From Bacteroidales bacterium (lineage in GTDB: Bacteria > Bacteroidota > Bacteroidia > Bacteroidales > P3): a stretch of DNA of 64,000 bases. Made by a program: the position numbers and the translations under genes. The DNA lies in contig JAFROL010000024.1 in the NCBI GenBank assembly GCA_017429685.1, positions 87,790-151,789 on the forward strand. Direction: 5' to 3'. The notes under the pieces are model-generated. The model searched no databases and had not been told where the DNA came from. It saw only the letters and a list, made by a program, of their open reading frames with translations. This document shows, one piece after another, positions 39,872 to 48,791 of this stretch (the first letter of the stretch is position 1; each line of letters opens with the position of its first letter).

Positions 39872-42256
39872 TCAGAAAGATAATTGTACGCCGAGTTCCA
39901 GACGAGGCAGGTCAAGGCTGGGCTGGCTCATACGGTAGCGGCCGTAGATGCCTATCCAGTTCCAGACGAGGCGCGAGGTGAAGCCCCAGTTCCAATTGCT
40001 GGCGGGCTCGACTCCGTCGTAGATAGAGGTCTGTATCAGGGCGTTGTCGTTGTTTTCGGCTGCATTGTAGCGCACTGTGTAGCTGTTGCCGTGAGGGCCT
40101 CCGTAGATGCCGAGGTCCCAGTGCAGACCCTTCTTGTCGTTGCCCTTCTTGATGATGCGTATGCGCTGGAAAAGCTCGATGTTGGCGTTGTAGAACAGGA
40201 AGCGTTTTTTCTCGACATTGGTGAAATTGGTGAGCGAAAGGGTGTTGTCCCAGCCGTTGGCGGTGGCGGGGTCGTAGCGGAAATATTGTGTGTTCCCTTC
40301 AAATCCGATACCGACGCCGTACCATTTGTTGAAATGGCGCAAGAAGCGGAAGCCGATAGTGTAGGCATCGCTGTAGCGCATCGTGTAGGGGAAGAACCAG
40401 GAGATGCCGTATTGCAAATACAATTCGGACAGGTATTTCTGACCCACGCCCCAGTTGCTGACGTAGTTGTCGTTGATGTGGCGAGCACCGCGTTCGTTGT
40501 ATCCAGTCAGGATGCGGCCGGTGCTGTAGTGGATGAGGTAGTAGGGCTCTTTCTCAAAGTCGTTTTCGGCATAGGCAATCTGGTCGTCCGGCGAGAGTTT
40601 GTGCTGATTTGAAAAGCCATCGACGCAGGCCACGAGGGTCTTGTTGCCGATGTATGCTTTCGGAATGGCAATAGCCAGGCTGTCGTTGAAATCCAGCATT
40701 CCAATGTTGTAGTAGCGCTCGATGAGGCCGTTGGCGTCCTGCATCTTGAACATCACTGCATCCTCGCGGATGTCGCCGTCGTCAAGTCCGTCGATTTCCT
40801 GCTGCCAAGTGGCGGTTCTCGCCATTTGGGGATGAATCAGTATGTAGTCGCCATAGTCTTCGAACGCGAAAGTGGCGGCTTTCTCGATGATGCGCTTGTC
40901 CTCGTCGAGGAAGTAGCTGGCCTGCGGCACGCCGTAGCCGAAGGCGTAGTCGTAGTAGGGGTAGAGGTCGGCCGACTCTTCAATCAGCGCTTTCATCTGC
41001 ATTGCCGTAACGCTTTTTTGCTTGCGGACGGCCTGCATTGCGCAGGCGCAGAAACCCGTTGTCAGCGGCGACGAAAAGCTGGTGCCGGCGGCAAAGGTGG
41101 TGGCGGTGTCGTTGCCGCTGTCGGCGCATTCGGCATAGCCGAAGTTGCAGACGTTGGGTTTCATACGGCCGTCGGCTGTGGGACCGTAGCTACTGAAACT
41201 GATGTGGTTGTATGCTTTCAGCGATGGGTTGATGCCGCCCACCGACAGGATGCTGTCGGCATCTGCCGGAGCACCGATAATCTTCCAGTTCTCGTCGTCG
41301 CCCGAATTGCCGGCGCTGTTGCAGACCAGGATACCCTTGCGGGCAGCGAGGTTGGCGGCACGCGACACATAGCTGCGGCCGTCCATTTGCCAGGTGTAGT
41401 GACGGTCGCGGGTGTATCCTAATGAGCTGTTGATGATGTCGGCTCCGTTCTTGTCGGCCCATTCGGCAGCCTGTGCCCACCAGACCTCTTCCTTGTAGGG
41501 CTCGGGGTCTACCTCGGTCTTGGCCAGCAGGAAGGTGGCACCGGTGGCCAGACCCAGCTGGCGGTCGCCCATCTTGCCGGCGATGCAGCTCAGCACCATC
41601 GTGCCGTGCGAATGGTTGTCGTAGACGTTCTCCTCTTTGGTAGTGAAATTCCAAGTGGCTATGATTTGTCCGTTGTCGCGCAGATGCTTGAAAGCCTGGT
41701 GGGTGTTCACCGACTTGAAGCCTCCGTCGAAGACGGCGATGCGGATGCCTGTGCCGTCGAATCCTTTCTCTATAAACCGCTGTCCCTGCATACGATGCAG
41801 CTGTTGGGTCACTTGCTGCGAATTGAAAACGCCGCTTCCCGCAATCCCTGTTTCGGCATCTTTCCGTTCGGCAATAGCCATATCGTTGTCGAGCTGGATA
41901 ATCTCTTTGACGAAAGGCAGACGTCCGATGGCCTCTATCTGCTCGGCTGTTGCGGTAACGGCAACGGCGTTCAGCCAGCGGCTTTGGCCAAACACTTCGG
42001 TAGCGGACAGCATATCAGCTGCAACGATAGCGTCGATTTGCGCCACATAGCTGTCGTTGAGAGGATAGTTCGTGATGTCGTAGAGGTCGGCGTTGTTGCG
42101 CTGGTAGCGTTCGATGGCTTTCTGGTCGAAATAGCTGTAAGGGTCAAACGTCGTGCCGGCTTTGTCGGTCAGTGCCACCCAGTAGCTGTTCTGGGCGAAG
42201 GCTATGTTGGCAAACATAGCGCAGGTCAGGATTGTGAGAGTCAGTATTTTTTTCAT
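39872..42256 (-). CDS. S8 subtilisin-like peptidase with C-terminal outer-membrane barrel, copy 2
   Basis: The 794-residue product is a close paralogue of the next gene downstream. It has a signal peptide (KKILTLTILTCAMFANIAFA), subtilase residues Asp177 (IRIAVFDGGF), His217 (NHSHGTMVL), Asn at NSAGNSG and Ser393 (AGTSFSSPLTTGF). The last 190 or so residues are beta-strands in barrel style (YTIGFRFLRHFNKWYGVGIG, NIELFQRIRIIKKGND, NWNWGFTSRLVWNWIGIYGR) ending LDLPRLELGVQLSF with terminal Phe, the usual BAM recognition signal. No sorting domain of the T9SS type is seen. It is first in the tandem pair. recO lies 12 bases upstream on the same strand. Expected place: outer membrane, with protease outside or in the periplasm; the side is not known. 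Confidence 0.87.
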   Translation of the reverse strand: MKKILTLTILTCAMFANIAFAQNSYWVALTDKAGTTFDPYSYFDQKAIERYQRNNADLYDITNYPLNDSYVAQIDAIVAADMLSATEVFGQSRWLNAVAVTATAEQIEAIGRLPFVKEIIQLDNDMAIAERKDAETGIAGSGVFNSQQVTQQLHRMQGQRFIEKGFDGTGIRIAVFDGGFKSVNTHQAFKHLRDNGQIIATWNFTTKEENVYDNHSHGTMVLSCIAGKMGDRQLGLATGATFLLAKTEVDPEPYKEEVWWAQAAEWADKNGADIINSSLGYTRDRHYTWQMDGRSYVSRAANLAARKGILVCNSAGNSGDDENWKIIGAPADADSILSVGGINPSLKAYNHISFSSYGPTADGRMKPNVCNFGYAECADSGNDTATTFAAGTSFSSPLTTGFCACAMQAVRKQKSVTAMQMKALIEESADLYPYYDYAFGYGVPQASYFLDEDKRIIEKAATFAFEDYGDYILIHPQMARTATWQQEIDGLDDGDIREDAVMFKMQDANGLIERYYNIGMLDFNDSLAIAIPKAYIGNKTLVACVDGFSNQHKLSPDDQIAYAENDFEKEPYYLIHYSTGRILTGYNERGARHINDNYVSNWGVGQKYLSELYLQYGISWFFPYTMRYSDAYTIGFRFLRHFNKWYGVGIGFEGNTQYFRYDPATANGWDNTLSLTNFTNVEKKRFLFYNANIELFQRIRIIKKGNDKKGLHWDLGIYGGPHGNSYTVRYNAAENNDNALIQTSIYDGVEPASNWNWGFTSRLVWNWIGIYGRYRMSQPSLDLPRLELGVQLSF

Positions 42257-42268
42257 TTTGATGTGGGT

Positions 42269-43015
42269 TTATCTTAATACGGTGTGCAGAACTTCGTGCG
42301 AAGTGAAATTGTGAAAGTCGGACAGATGTATGTGATAGTATTCCAGTAGGTTGTTCAATGTCGTGCTGCGTTGCAATGCTGTGAGTTGCGGCTGAGGACC
42401 GTGGTTCATCGAGTGGGAAAGGCAGCTGTGGATATGCGAACTGGACGCTTTGTCTAAGAAGTATGCGGCGTTAGGGTTTGTAGCTGTTGTGTATGTCGAT
42501 GGAGCCGCCTGAAAACGTCCTTCCTTGAGGTTGAACAGGGGTTCTTGCTGGCTGTAGTTGTCCATAGGCTCGATGCCCAAATGGTGTGCTGTGTTTATCA
42601 GGAAGTTGATTGGCGCAGCCGATGTCTGTTCTTCGCTGTCGATATGGTTAAGCTCGTCGACAACGTAGTCGAAAAGCTCTTTGTTTTCCTCCTCTTCTTT
42701 CAATGACTTGTAAAGCACCTCGTCCATAAAAAACAGCAGGGCCATCTTCACACCGTCGTTTTGGATGTTGTTGTAGTGTGTGGCGGGACGCATCTCCTTG
42801 ATGTACTGTAGTTGTCGCTTTGAATTGTTGTAGACGGTCATATCCAGATGGCTCAGTGGCTGCAGCAGGTTTTGCTTTGCTTTCCCTTTGCTGCTGCGGA
42901 CGCCTTTGATGATGTACGAACACAGGCCCAGCTCGCGAGTAAACACCTTTGCGATGATGCTCGTTTCGCCGTATTTTGTTGTGTGTAGCACAAGGCCTTG
43001 TGTTGTCAGAACCAT
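42269..43015 (-). CDS. recO: DNA repair protein RecO
   Basis: The 248-residue product begins with the RecO OB-fold (MVLTTQGLVLHTTKYGETSI, then IAKVFTRELGLCSYIIKGVR) and continues with the helical domain (PLSHLDMTVYNNSKRQLQYI, NFLINTAHHLGIEPMDNYSQ). The zinc-finger cysteines of many RecO proteins are absent, as often in Bacteroidota. RecO loads RecA at gaps with RecF and RecR. It lies between porZ, 126 bases upstream, and the S8 pair, 12 bases downstream, all on one strand. Confidence 0.9.
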   Translation of the reverse strand: MVLTTQGLVLHTTKYGETSIIAKVFTRELGLCSYIIKGVRSSKGKAKQNLLQPLSHLDMTVYNNSKRQLQYIKEMRPATHYNNIQNDGVKMALLFFMDEVLYKSLKEEEENKELFDYVVDELNHIDSEEQTSAAPINFLINTAHHLGIEPMDNYSQQEPLFNLKEGRFQAAPSTYTTATNPNAAYFLDKASSSHIHSCLSHSMNHGPQPQLTALQRSTTLNNLLEYYHIHLSDFHNFTSHEVLHTVLR

Positions 43016-43027
43016 TGTCTTATATTT

Positions 43028-43140
43028 GATTTAACTTTAACCTTAACTTCAGATACAAAATGTATTGTCCCTTTAACTTCCCTTTAACTTCCCTTAACTT
43101 CCCCTTAACTTCCCTTATCACCCTTTAACTTCCCTTAACT
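43028..43140 (-). repeat. Period 10-11 array abutting the porZ stop codon
   Basis: On the plus strand CCTTTAACTTC or CCTTAACTTCC units follow each other at 43069-43140, broken once by TTATCACC, with looser TTTAAC units at 43028-43050. The porZ stop (43142-43144) immediately adjoins the array. The recO start lies 13 bases beyond its other end. Confidence 0.75.
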
Positions 43141-43141
43141 C

Positions 43142-45460
43142 CTATCTTATCACCATTATCTTCGTTGCCGATCGCATCGATCCGTCTTCGGCCGAAGCAA
43201 AGACGTAATAGATGCCTGATGCCACCCGTTCGCCGCTGTTGGTGCATCCGTTCCAAATGGCCTGTCCGCCGTTGGCGCGGGTCGAAAAGACTGTGTTTCC
43301 GGCGGCATCGGTGATGTGTACTATTCCGTTGCGGGTAAAACCTTTGATGGCAATGGGGCCGTCGTAGTCGGGCCTTACGGGATTCGGAAAGGCGTGGATA
43401 TCGTCCATCGGCTCGCTGAAGGCGTAGGTGGCCGTCGAACGGTAGGTTTCCAATCCCTTGTCGGTGATGATGAAAAGCTGTCCACTCCACGGCATAATCG
43501 CCAGCGACACTATTTTGTCGGAGAACAGGGGCGAGTTGGCGGCGGTGAAATGCTCTATCTGTTCCAATCCGTTGGCCGACAGCAGGTAGAGGCCTCCAGT
43601 CGATGTTCCTACCCATTTGCGGTTGGCGCCGTCGACCACTATCGTGGTGACGCTTTCGTAAGCCATCAGGTATTCGCTTATGCCATTCTCGTTGTAAAGT
43701 ATGTTGTTGCAGGTCACCGGCGACCGTTCGCCTTCGCCGCCGTTATCGAAGATGCTCGACAGGTTGTAGACAACTTTTATTCCTTTGTTGGTGCCTATCC
43801 ATATATTGCCGTTATGGTCTTGCACTACGCAGTTTACTATCGATGTCTCAAGCTTGGCGCCGTTGTTGGGGTCGATATAAGCCATCTTGCTTTCGCCGTC
43901 GTGGACAAAAATCTTGTTGGCGCGTCCCCAGAAGATTTTCAGTCCCCTGATGCTGTCCCAGATTATGTGGTCCAGGTCGCTGCCGTTCACCATCGAATGG
44001 GTGTTGAAACTCTGCCAGCTGCCGTTGCTATACAGCACAGCCAGTCCGTTTTGTTTCAGCGAGTTGGTTATCCACGCATTGCCTTTGTTGTCGTAAGCTA
44101 TGGCGCCAGTAAACAGTGCGTTGTAGCTCCCCTCGACATAAGGCTGCAGTGCGCCGTCGCTGTTTGTCTCGTTGTAGAGGTTGGTGACCTTGTTGTCGGT
44201 TATTTCCACGATTCCCGAACGCCAGGCTGCGGCGAGACGCACTTTTTGGTTGCGGGGATTGACGGCAACTTCGATGATGTCTGTGACGCCATCCAGCAGG
44301 TGGTCGGGGTCTTCGAGGGCTTTCCATTCCTCCCCGTCGAAGGTGAAGACGTTGGCAGGCAGATAGACGCCTGAGTATGTGGTTGTATGTCCGCCAGGAC
44401 TTACCATCAGTTCGTTGTCGTATGCCGTCAGTCGGTAGCTGTTGTCGGACGACGGTCCTTGAGGATAGAATGTGTTGAGCCTCATATTGTTGCTCATCTC
44501 TATCGAGGCCAGTGCCGCCCATTGGTGGGCAATCCACAGGGTACCGTCGCTGCCCAGTTCGGTGTCGTTGGCATCCATCTTCATCCAATCGATGTCGCCA
44601 ACATCTTGAAGAAGAGAGTACTGGCCGTCATAGATGGAAATCCTGTCCTGGTGGCATACAAGCAGTTTGTTTTGCGAAACCTTGATGTTACGGATATTGC
44701 CCGAGGTCAGTGGCGCGAAGCTCATTGTCCCGTTCTCGCGGTAGACGGTGGTGTCGCTGCCGTCAGAGTATGCCAAAGCCACCAGCTGCCCGTTGCTGCC
44801 GGTTTCCAGGCGCTTCACCTTCAGGCCCGCAAGCAGCGATGATTCGTCGAGAGTCCAGTTGGTGTTAATGTTGAGGTAGGGGTTGTCTTTGTCGGCATAA
44901 AGAATGCCGTTGTCCGTGGCGGCGACAATAATGCTGTCGGTGAAGGCAATGTCGTTGATGCCCAGATATGTGCCGTCTTCGCCGAGGTAGAAGGTTTCCT
45001 TGATTTCGTTGCGTGTTAGGTCGACGACGACAATGCCGAAGCCGCAGGCAATGTAGGCACAGCGGTCTTTGAAGCGTATGCTGTTGATGTTTTTGCTGCC
45101 TCCGATGTTGTTCCGCTTGATGTCGCTGATGTTGGTGACTTTGTCGTTTCTTACGATATCGATGTTGGCGTTGTTGTATGCAATTACGAGGTCTTTTGTC
45201 TGCTGGTCGTAGGCGAAGGTGCTGATGCCCACATCGTTGAGGATGGTGGTCTTGTTCATCCGGTTCACCGTCAGGTCGTCCAGGTCGTAGTAGAACAGGC
45301 CTCCTGCCGCCGAAGCATATATGCGGTCGCCGGCCTGCAGCACCTTGTGCAGCTCATAGTACGAGAAGCAGTCGCGCCATTTGCCCACACCGAGTTGTGC
45401 CTGCATCGGCAGGCTGCAAAGCAGTGTCAGCAATATTGTTACGATTCTTTTTGTTTTCAT
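43142..45460 (-). CDS. porZ: T9SS component PorZ (beta-propeller, surface)
   Basis: The 772-residue product is close in length to the P. gingivalis protein as I recall it. A signal peptide (KTKRIVTILLTLLCSLPMQA) is followed by QLGVGKWRDCFSYYELHKVL and a run of propeller blades (IYASAAGGLFYYDLDDLTVN, GIVVVDLTRNEIKETFYLGE, NIWIGTNKGIKVVYNLSS, RKWVGTSTGGLYLLSANGLE), two propeller domains in all, and a sorting-type C-terminal domain (HAFPNPVRPDYDGPIAIKGF to SATKIMVIR). PorZ works with the attachment complex that links cargo to A-LPS. The ATG at 45460 shares its A with the TGA stop of mreD, so translation is coupled. The longer upstream frame lies inside mreD and is not used. Confidence 0.85.
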   Translation of the reverse strand: MKTKRIVTILLTLLCSLPMQAQLGVGKWRDCFSYYELHKVLQAGDRIYASAAGGLFYYDLDDLTVNRMNKTTILNDVGISTFAYDQQTKDLVIAYNNANIDIVRNDKVTNISDIKRNNIGGSKNINSIRFKDRCAYIACGFGIVVVDLTRNEIKETFYLGEDGTYLGINDIAFTDSIIVAATDNGILYADKDNPYLNINTNWTLDESSLLAGLKVKRLETGSNGQLVALAYSDGSDTTVYRENGTMSFAPLTSGNIRNIKVSQNKLLVCHQDRISIYDGQYSLLQDVGDIDWMKMDANDTELGSDGTLWIAHQWAALASIEMSNNMRLNTFYPQGPSSDNSYRLTAYDNELMVSPGGHTTTYSGVYLPANVFTFDGEEWKALEDPDHLLDGVTDIIEVAVNPRNQKVRLAAAWRSGIVEITDNKVTNLYNETNSDGALQPYVEGSYNALFTGAIAYDNKGNAWITNSLKQNGLAVLYSNGSWQSFNTHSMVNGSDLDHIIWDSIRGLKIFWGRANKIFVHDGESKMAYIDPNNGAKLETSIVNCVVQDHNGNIWIGTNKGIKVVYNLSSIFDNGGEGERSPVTCNNILYNENGISEYLMAYESVTTIVVDGANRKWVGTSTGGLYLLSANGLEQIEHFTAANSPLFSDKIVSLAIMPWSGQLFIITDKGLETYRSTATYAFSEPMDDIHAFPNPVRPDYDGPIAIKGFTRNGIVHITDAAGNTVFSTRANGGQAIWNGCTNSGERVASGIYYVFASAEDGSMRSATKIMVIR

Positions 45461-45990
45461 CAGGCTTTGATGTTGTTCCTTGATTTGTGAAGCAGAAGGG
45501 TCTGGTATAGTATGGCCAGAATCCACGTGACGACGGTGCTGAGCAGCGCACTGAGCAGTATGCCGAAGAAGTCGCGTAGCGAGAAGACCAGCAGCAGGTG
45601 GTATATCAGGTTGAACGCCAGCAGCAGCAGGAACAGGTATAGTGCAAACTGCTGGTACGAGCCGCTGTACAGGCTTGGCATCTCGATGCCTTCGTCGTTG
45701 TCGTGTATTATGATCCTGTCGAGCCATATGCCGCGCAGGTATGCCACGGCGGTGCAGGCAAAGGTGTGGAAACCGAGCATATTGGTCGAAATGTCGACGC
45801 AGAGGCCTGTGAAGAAAGCTATCAGCATCATCGGAATGCGTCCCGTGGTGGTGGGCAGCATAGCTATGAAAAGCACGTATATGCAGGGGTTTATATATCC
45901 GCCCAGATAGATGTTGTTGAACACCAGCACCTGCAGCAGCACGAGCAGCAGGAATCGTCCTATATTTCTAAAAACCAATTGACTATTCAT
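45460..45990 (-). CDS. mreD: Rod shape-determining protein MreD
   Basis: The 176-residue product is hydrophobic with about five to six membrane helices (IGRFLLLVLLQVLVFNNIYL, PCIYVLFIAMLPTTTGRIPM, LYLFLLLLAFNLIYHLLLVF, LLSALLSTVVTWILAILYQT). The first helix, LQVLVFNNIYLGGYINPCIY, and its place right after mreC, overlapping it by 8 bases, support MreD, an inner-membrane part of the cell-wall elongation complex. Sequence conservation in MreD is low; the call leans on context. Its stop TGA overlaps the porZ start. No pbp2 or rodA follows, unlike the usual order. Confidence 0.85.
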   Translation of the reverse strand: MNSQLVFRNIGRFLLLVLLQVLVFNNIYLGGYINPCIYVLFIAMLPTTTGRIPMMLIAFFTGLCVDISTNMLGFHTFACTAVAYLRGIWLDRIIIHDNDEGIEMPSLYSGSYQQFALYLFLLLLAFNLIYHLLLVFSLRDFFGILLSALLSTVVTWILAILYQTLLLHKSRNNIKA

Positions 45991-46819
45991 CTTCTGCCTC
46001 CGTTATTCTCATCAGCGAGTCTTGCTCCGCCTTGAAATGGTTGTCTACTATATAAACGTGGTTCAAATTGTTGAAGTCGGTGGCCAGGCGGATTTTGATG
46101 TTGTAGAATCCGCTGCCTTGCACGCTGGTGAAGTCTTCGATATAACCCACGGCGATGCCTTCGGGGAAGTCGTTGGCGAGGCCGCTGGTCACGACGGTGT
46201 CGTTCTTGTAGAGCGGATAGGTCGTGGGGATGTCGATAAGAGTGGCGTAGCGGTAGTCGCCGCCTTCCCATATCAGCGAGCCTGTCGAGTTGGTACGTTT
46301 CAGCTTGACGCTGTGGCGGCTGTCGCTATGCAGGACCGGCATAATGGTCGAGAAGTTCTTCGTGGTGTTGACCACCACGCCGACAATGCCCTGCGGCGAG
46401 ATTACGGCCATATCCACGCGGACGCCCTGCGACGCGCCTTTGTTGATCATCATATAGTTCTTCGACTGGTTGTATGAGTTTTTGATTACCTGGGCGTCGG
46501 TGTACGAATAGCGCTGCTTGTACACCGTGTCGTTGACCTGGAAGACGCTGTCGCTGTACGAGATGTACGACGATGCCAGCTGTGCGCGAAGGTCGGCATT
46601 CTCGGCGGCCAGATATTCGTTCTCGGCCTTCAGTCCGAAATATCCGGTCACGGCCGACACGCCCTTGTGCCACGTTCCGGCAATGCGGTTTCCGACACGC
46701 ACAATGCGCGAACGCTGGTAGATGCTGTTTTGGACAATCAGCAGGGTGGCGATGATTTCCAGCAGAAGGAAAACCAGTGTGTGTGAGTATTTTTTTATGA
46801 ATTCGCCCAGTTTCTGCAC
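45983..46819 (-). CDS. mreC: Rod shape-determining protein MreC
   Basis: The 278-residue product has one N-terminal membrane helix (LVFLLLEIIATLLIVQNSI), a coiled-coil segment (about 68-85, LKAENEYLAAENADLRAQL) and the MreC beta-domains (YTDAQVIKNSYNQSKNYMMI, NKGASQGVRVDMAVISPQGI, VGVVVNTTKNFSTIMPVLHS, SGLANDFPEGIAVGYIEDF). MreC is periplasmic and organises the elongasome with MreD and MreB. gmk lies 101 bases upstream on the same strand. mreB is not in the window. Confidence 0.95.
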   Translation of the reverse strand: MQKLGEFIKKYSHTLVFLLLEIIATLLIVQNSIYQRSRIVRVGNRIAGTWHKGVSAVTGYFGLKAENEYLAAENADLRAQLASSYISYSDSVFQVNDTVYKQRYSYTDAQVIKNSYNQSKNYMMINKGASQGVRVDMAVISPQGIVGVVVNTTKNFSTIMPVLHSDSRHSVKLKRTNSTGSLIWEGGDYRYATLIDIPTTYPLYKNDTVVTSGLANDFPEGIAVGYIEDFTSVQGSGFYNIKIRLATDFNNLNHVYIVDNHFKAEQDSLMRITEAEDE

Positions 46820-46920
46820 GGTTTAGGGGTATGTTGTTTTTGATGGGTTGTTAATTGACAGGCAGTGATTTGACTATGTGTTTGTGTCGGTTGCGCCTTG
46901 TGGCTTAGGCTTTCGGGATG

Positions 46921-47487
46921 TCATTTCTCCAAAAACTGTTCCACGACCTTTTTGGTTTGGCTCACAGCTCGTTCGAGGTCGTCGTTGACGATGGTGACGT
47001 CGAACTTGTCGGCTTCGCCCAGCTCTTTCGACGAGCGGCCCAGGCGTTTCTGTATCGACTCTTCGCTCTCTGTGCCGCGGGTGCGCAGACGCTGTTCGAG
47101 CACTTCTATCGATGGCGGCATCACGAAGATGGCCAGCGCGGCGTCGCCGAAGTAGCGTTTCAGGTTCAAGCCGCCGTTCACGTCGACATCGAAAATCACC
47201 ACCTTGCCCTGCTCGCCGATGCGCTCGATTTCGGACTTCAGCGTGCCGTAGCGCATACCGGCATACACCTCCTCCCATTCCACAAAGTCGCCGGCCTGCA
47301 CGCGACGCTCAAATTCGTCGGGCGTCAGGAAGTGGTAGTCCACGCCGTCGCGTTCGCCGTTTCGGGGTTGGCGGCTGGTGGCGCTGATTGAGAACTCGAA
47401 ACAGTCGAAATACTGCATCAGCTGTTTGATTATCGTTGTTTTGCCTGACCCCGATGGGGCGGAAAAAAGTATTGCTTTGTGGCTCAT
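46921..47487 (-). CDS. gmk: Guanylate kinase
   Basis: The 188-residue product has the P-loop SAPSGSGKTTIIKQL at residues 9-23, the GMP-binding ISATSRQPRNGERDGVDYHF and GDFVEWEEVYAGMRYGTLKS, and the lid segment RLRTRGTESEESIQKRLGRS. It phosphorylates GMP or dGMP to the diphosphate using ATP, in the cytosol. It lies between the Ala/Glu-rich protein gene (18 bases upstream) and mreC in one minus-strand run. Confidence 0.97.
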   Translation of the reverse strand: MSHKAILFSAPSGSGKTTIIKQLMQYFDCFEFSISATSRQPRNGERDGVDYHFLTPDEFERRVQAGDFVEWEEVYAGMRYGTLKSEIERIGEQGKVVIFDVDVNGGLNLKRYFGDAALAIFVMPPSIEVLEQRLRTRGTESEESIQKRLGRSSKELGEADKFDVTIVNDDLERAVSQTKKVVEQFLEK

Positions 47488-47505
47488 ATGAAGGATGTTT
47501 GTTTT

Positions 47506-48711
47506 TTAGAATTTCCTGTTGAAAATGCTGTAGAAAGTCTTGACCGTCATCGACTCGTTGTCCCAGCTGTATTGGCTGGCGATGCTGTCCACGTATGTCT
47601 GAGCCTCTTCGCGGTTGTCGATGGCGTTCAGGCGCAGGATAAAGTCGTTGTAGCCTTTCATATTGTTGTGGAACAGCTCGTTCATAAAGCTGAATTTGTC
47701 GTTGATGTTGATGATGGTGCGCAGGTCGTGGACGCGGTCGGGACGCGGGTTGGTGTTGTTGGCGATGGCGGCCTGTGCGGCTTTTTCGCCGAGTGTGTCG
47801 GCGAGGGTGCGGGGTGCCGGAGTATCCTGTGCCGACGATTTGAAATAGTCGAACAGCGAGGGCTGTGCTGCTGTGGTCTCTTCTGCAGCGGCTTGCGGTG
47901 CTGCGGTCTCGGCGGCGGCAGTTTCGGGCGCGGGCTCTTCGATAGGCGTCACGGTCTCGGCAACCACGGTCTCGGTGGCCACGGTTTCGGCAACCACGGT
48001 CTCGGTGGCCTCTTTCTGCTGTGCGGCTTTTTCTTCCATCAGGTCCGATATGCTTTTGGCGGAGCCTATCTTTTCGGCTATGGTGCTGCCCGACTGCGAT
48101 CCCTGCAGCTTCTCCCACAGGGTCTTGGGCTGCTCCTCGTTTGTGGGGACGGGTTGCGCTTGCGGTTCCTCTACGGCGTGTGGGGCTTCCTCTGCAAACA
48201 GCTCGTCGTTGGGTTGGCCTTCCAGCTCTTCCATTGTCGGCTGGCTGTTGGCGTTGTCAGCGGCGATTGCTGTTTCCGACTCTTCGGCAAAAACGGGCTC
48301 GGCCTCGTTGTCGACCATCAGGACGGCCATCTCCGGAGTCGTTTCTGTCGGTTGTCCGGCCTCGGTTGCGGGTTCCGGTTCGGTTGCTGCTGCGGATTCT
48401 GTAATGGCTAAAGCTGCTGACACTGAAGCCACTGCGGGTGCGGGCTCCACTACTGTTGCGGGTTTCGTTTCGGCGACAGGTGCTGATGCTTCGGCCTCTG
48501 CGGGCTCCGTTTCTGGCTCCGTGGGGCGTTCTTCGGCCGCTGCTTCCGTTTCGGCGGGCATACGGTAAACGTAGTCATACATTTCGCGCAGTTCGTCCAG
48601 CAGTATGTCGATGTCGATTTGTGCTGTTTTTTTGTCGCTGTTTTCGATTCGCGTCACCAACTCTGTCAGCCGTGCCAGATGCGCTGTCAGTGATTTGCTT
48701 ACTTTTTTCAT
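47506..48711 (-). CDS. Conserved protein with Ala/Glu/Thr-rich linker
   Basis: The 401-residue product has a short N-terminal helix-rich part (KKVSKSLTAHLARLTELVTR, DELREMYDYVYRMP), then a long linker from about residue 55 to 300 of Ala, Glu, Pro, Thr and Val with near-repeats (TETVVAETVATETVVAETV), and a folded C-terminal segment of about 90 residues (LRTIININDKFSFMNELFHN, DFILRLNAIDNREEAQTYVD, WDNESMTVKTFYSIFNRKF). That C-terminal segment I recall from other Bacteroidota proteins encoded near gmk. No signal peptide, so cytosolic. Function unknown. ATG 48711 is chosen over the upstream open frame because it begins the conserved-looking N-terminus and leaves room for a leader. Confidence 0.6.
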   Translation of the reverse strand: MKKVSKSLTAHLARLTELVTRIENSDKKTAQIDIDILLDELREMYDYVYRMPAETEAAAEERPTEPETEPAEAEASAPVAETKPATVVEPAPAVASVSAALAITESAAATEPEPATEAGQPTETTPEMAVLMVDNEAEPVFAEESETAIAADNANSQPTMEELEGQPNDELFAEEAPHAVEEPQAQPVPTNEEQPKTLWEKLQGSQSGSTIAEKIGSAKSISDLMEEKAAQQKEATETVVAETVATETVVAETVTPIEEPAPETAAAETAAPQAAAEETTAAQPSLFDYFKSSAQDTPAPRTLADTLGEKAAQAAIANNTNPRPDRVHDLRTIININDKFSFMNELFHNNMKGYNDFILRLNAIDNREEAQTYVDSIASQYSWDNESMTVKTFYSIFNRKF

Positions 48712-48782
48712 ATCGTGTATTGTTGTTTTTCTATTGTATATAAGAGTATTACACACTTTTCGGGGTGTGCAAAACGATGTGT

Positions 48783-48791
48783 AAAATTACG
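48783..48791 (-). promoter_or_regulatory. -7-like element for the run from the Ala/Glu-rich protein onwards
   Basis: TAATTTTAC on the minus strand, 71 bases upstream of the start codon. The last G of the usual TTTG is replaced. Confidence 0.4.

Noticed and set aside
37520-42256. T9SS sorting domain on the S8 peptidases
   Set aside because: Looked for at both C-termini; the ends are barrel-like strands and lack the sorting-domain pattern.
43142-45727. Longer PorZ start at 45727
   Set aside because: The upstream part is rich in Arg, Gln and His, lies inside mreD in another frame and precedes a clear signal peptide starting at 45460.
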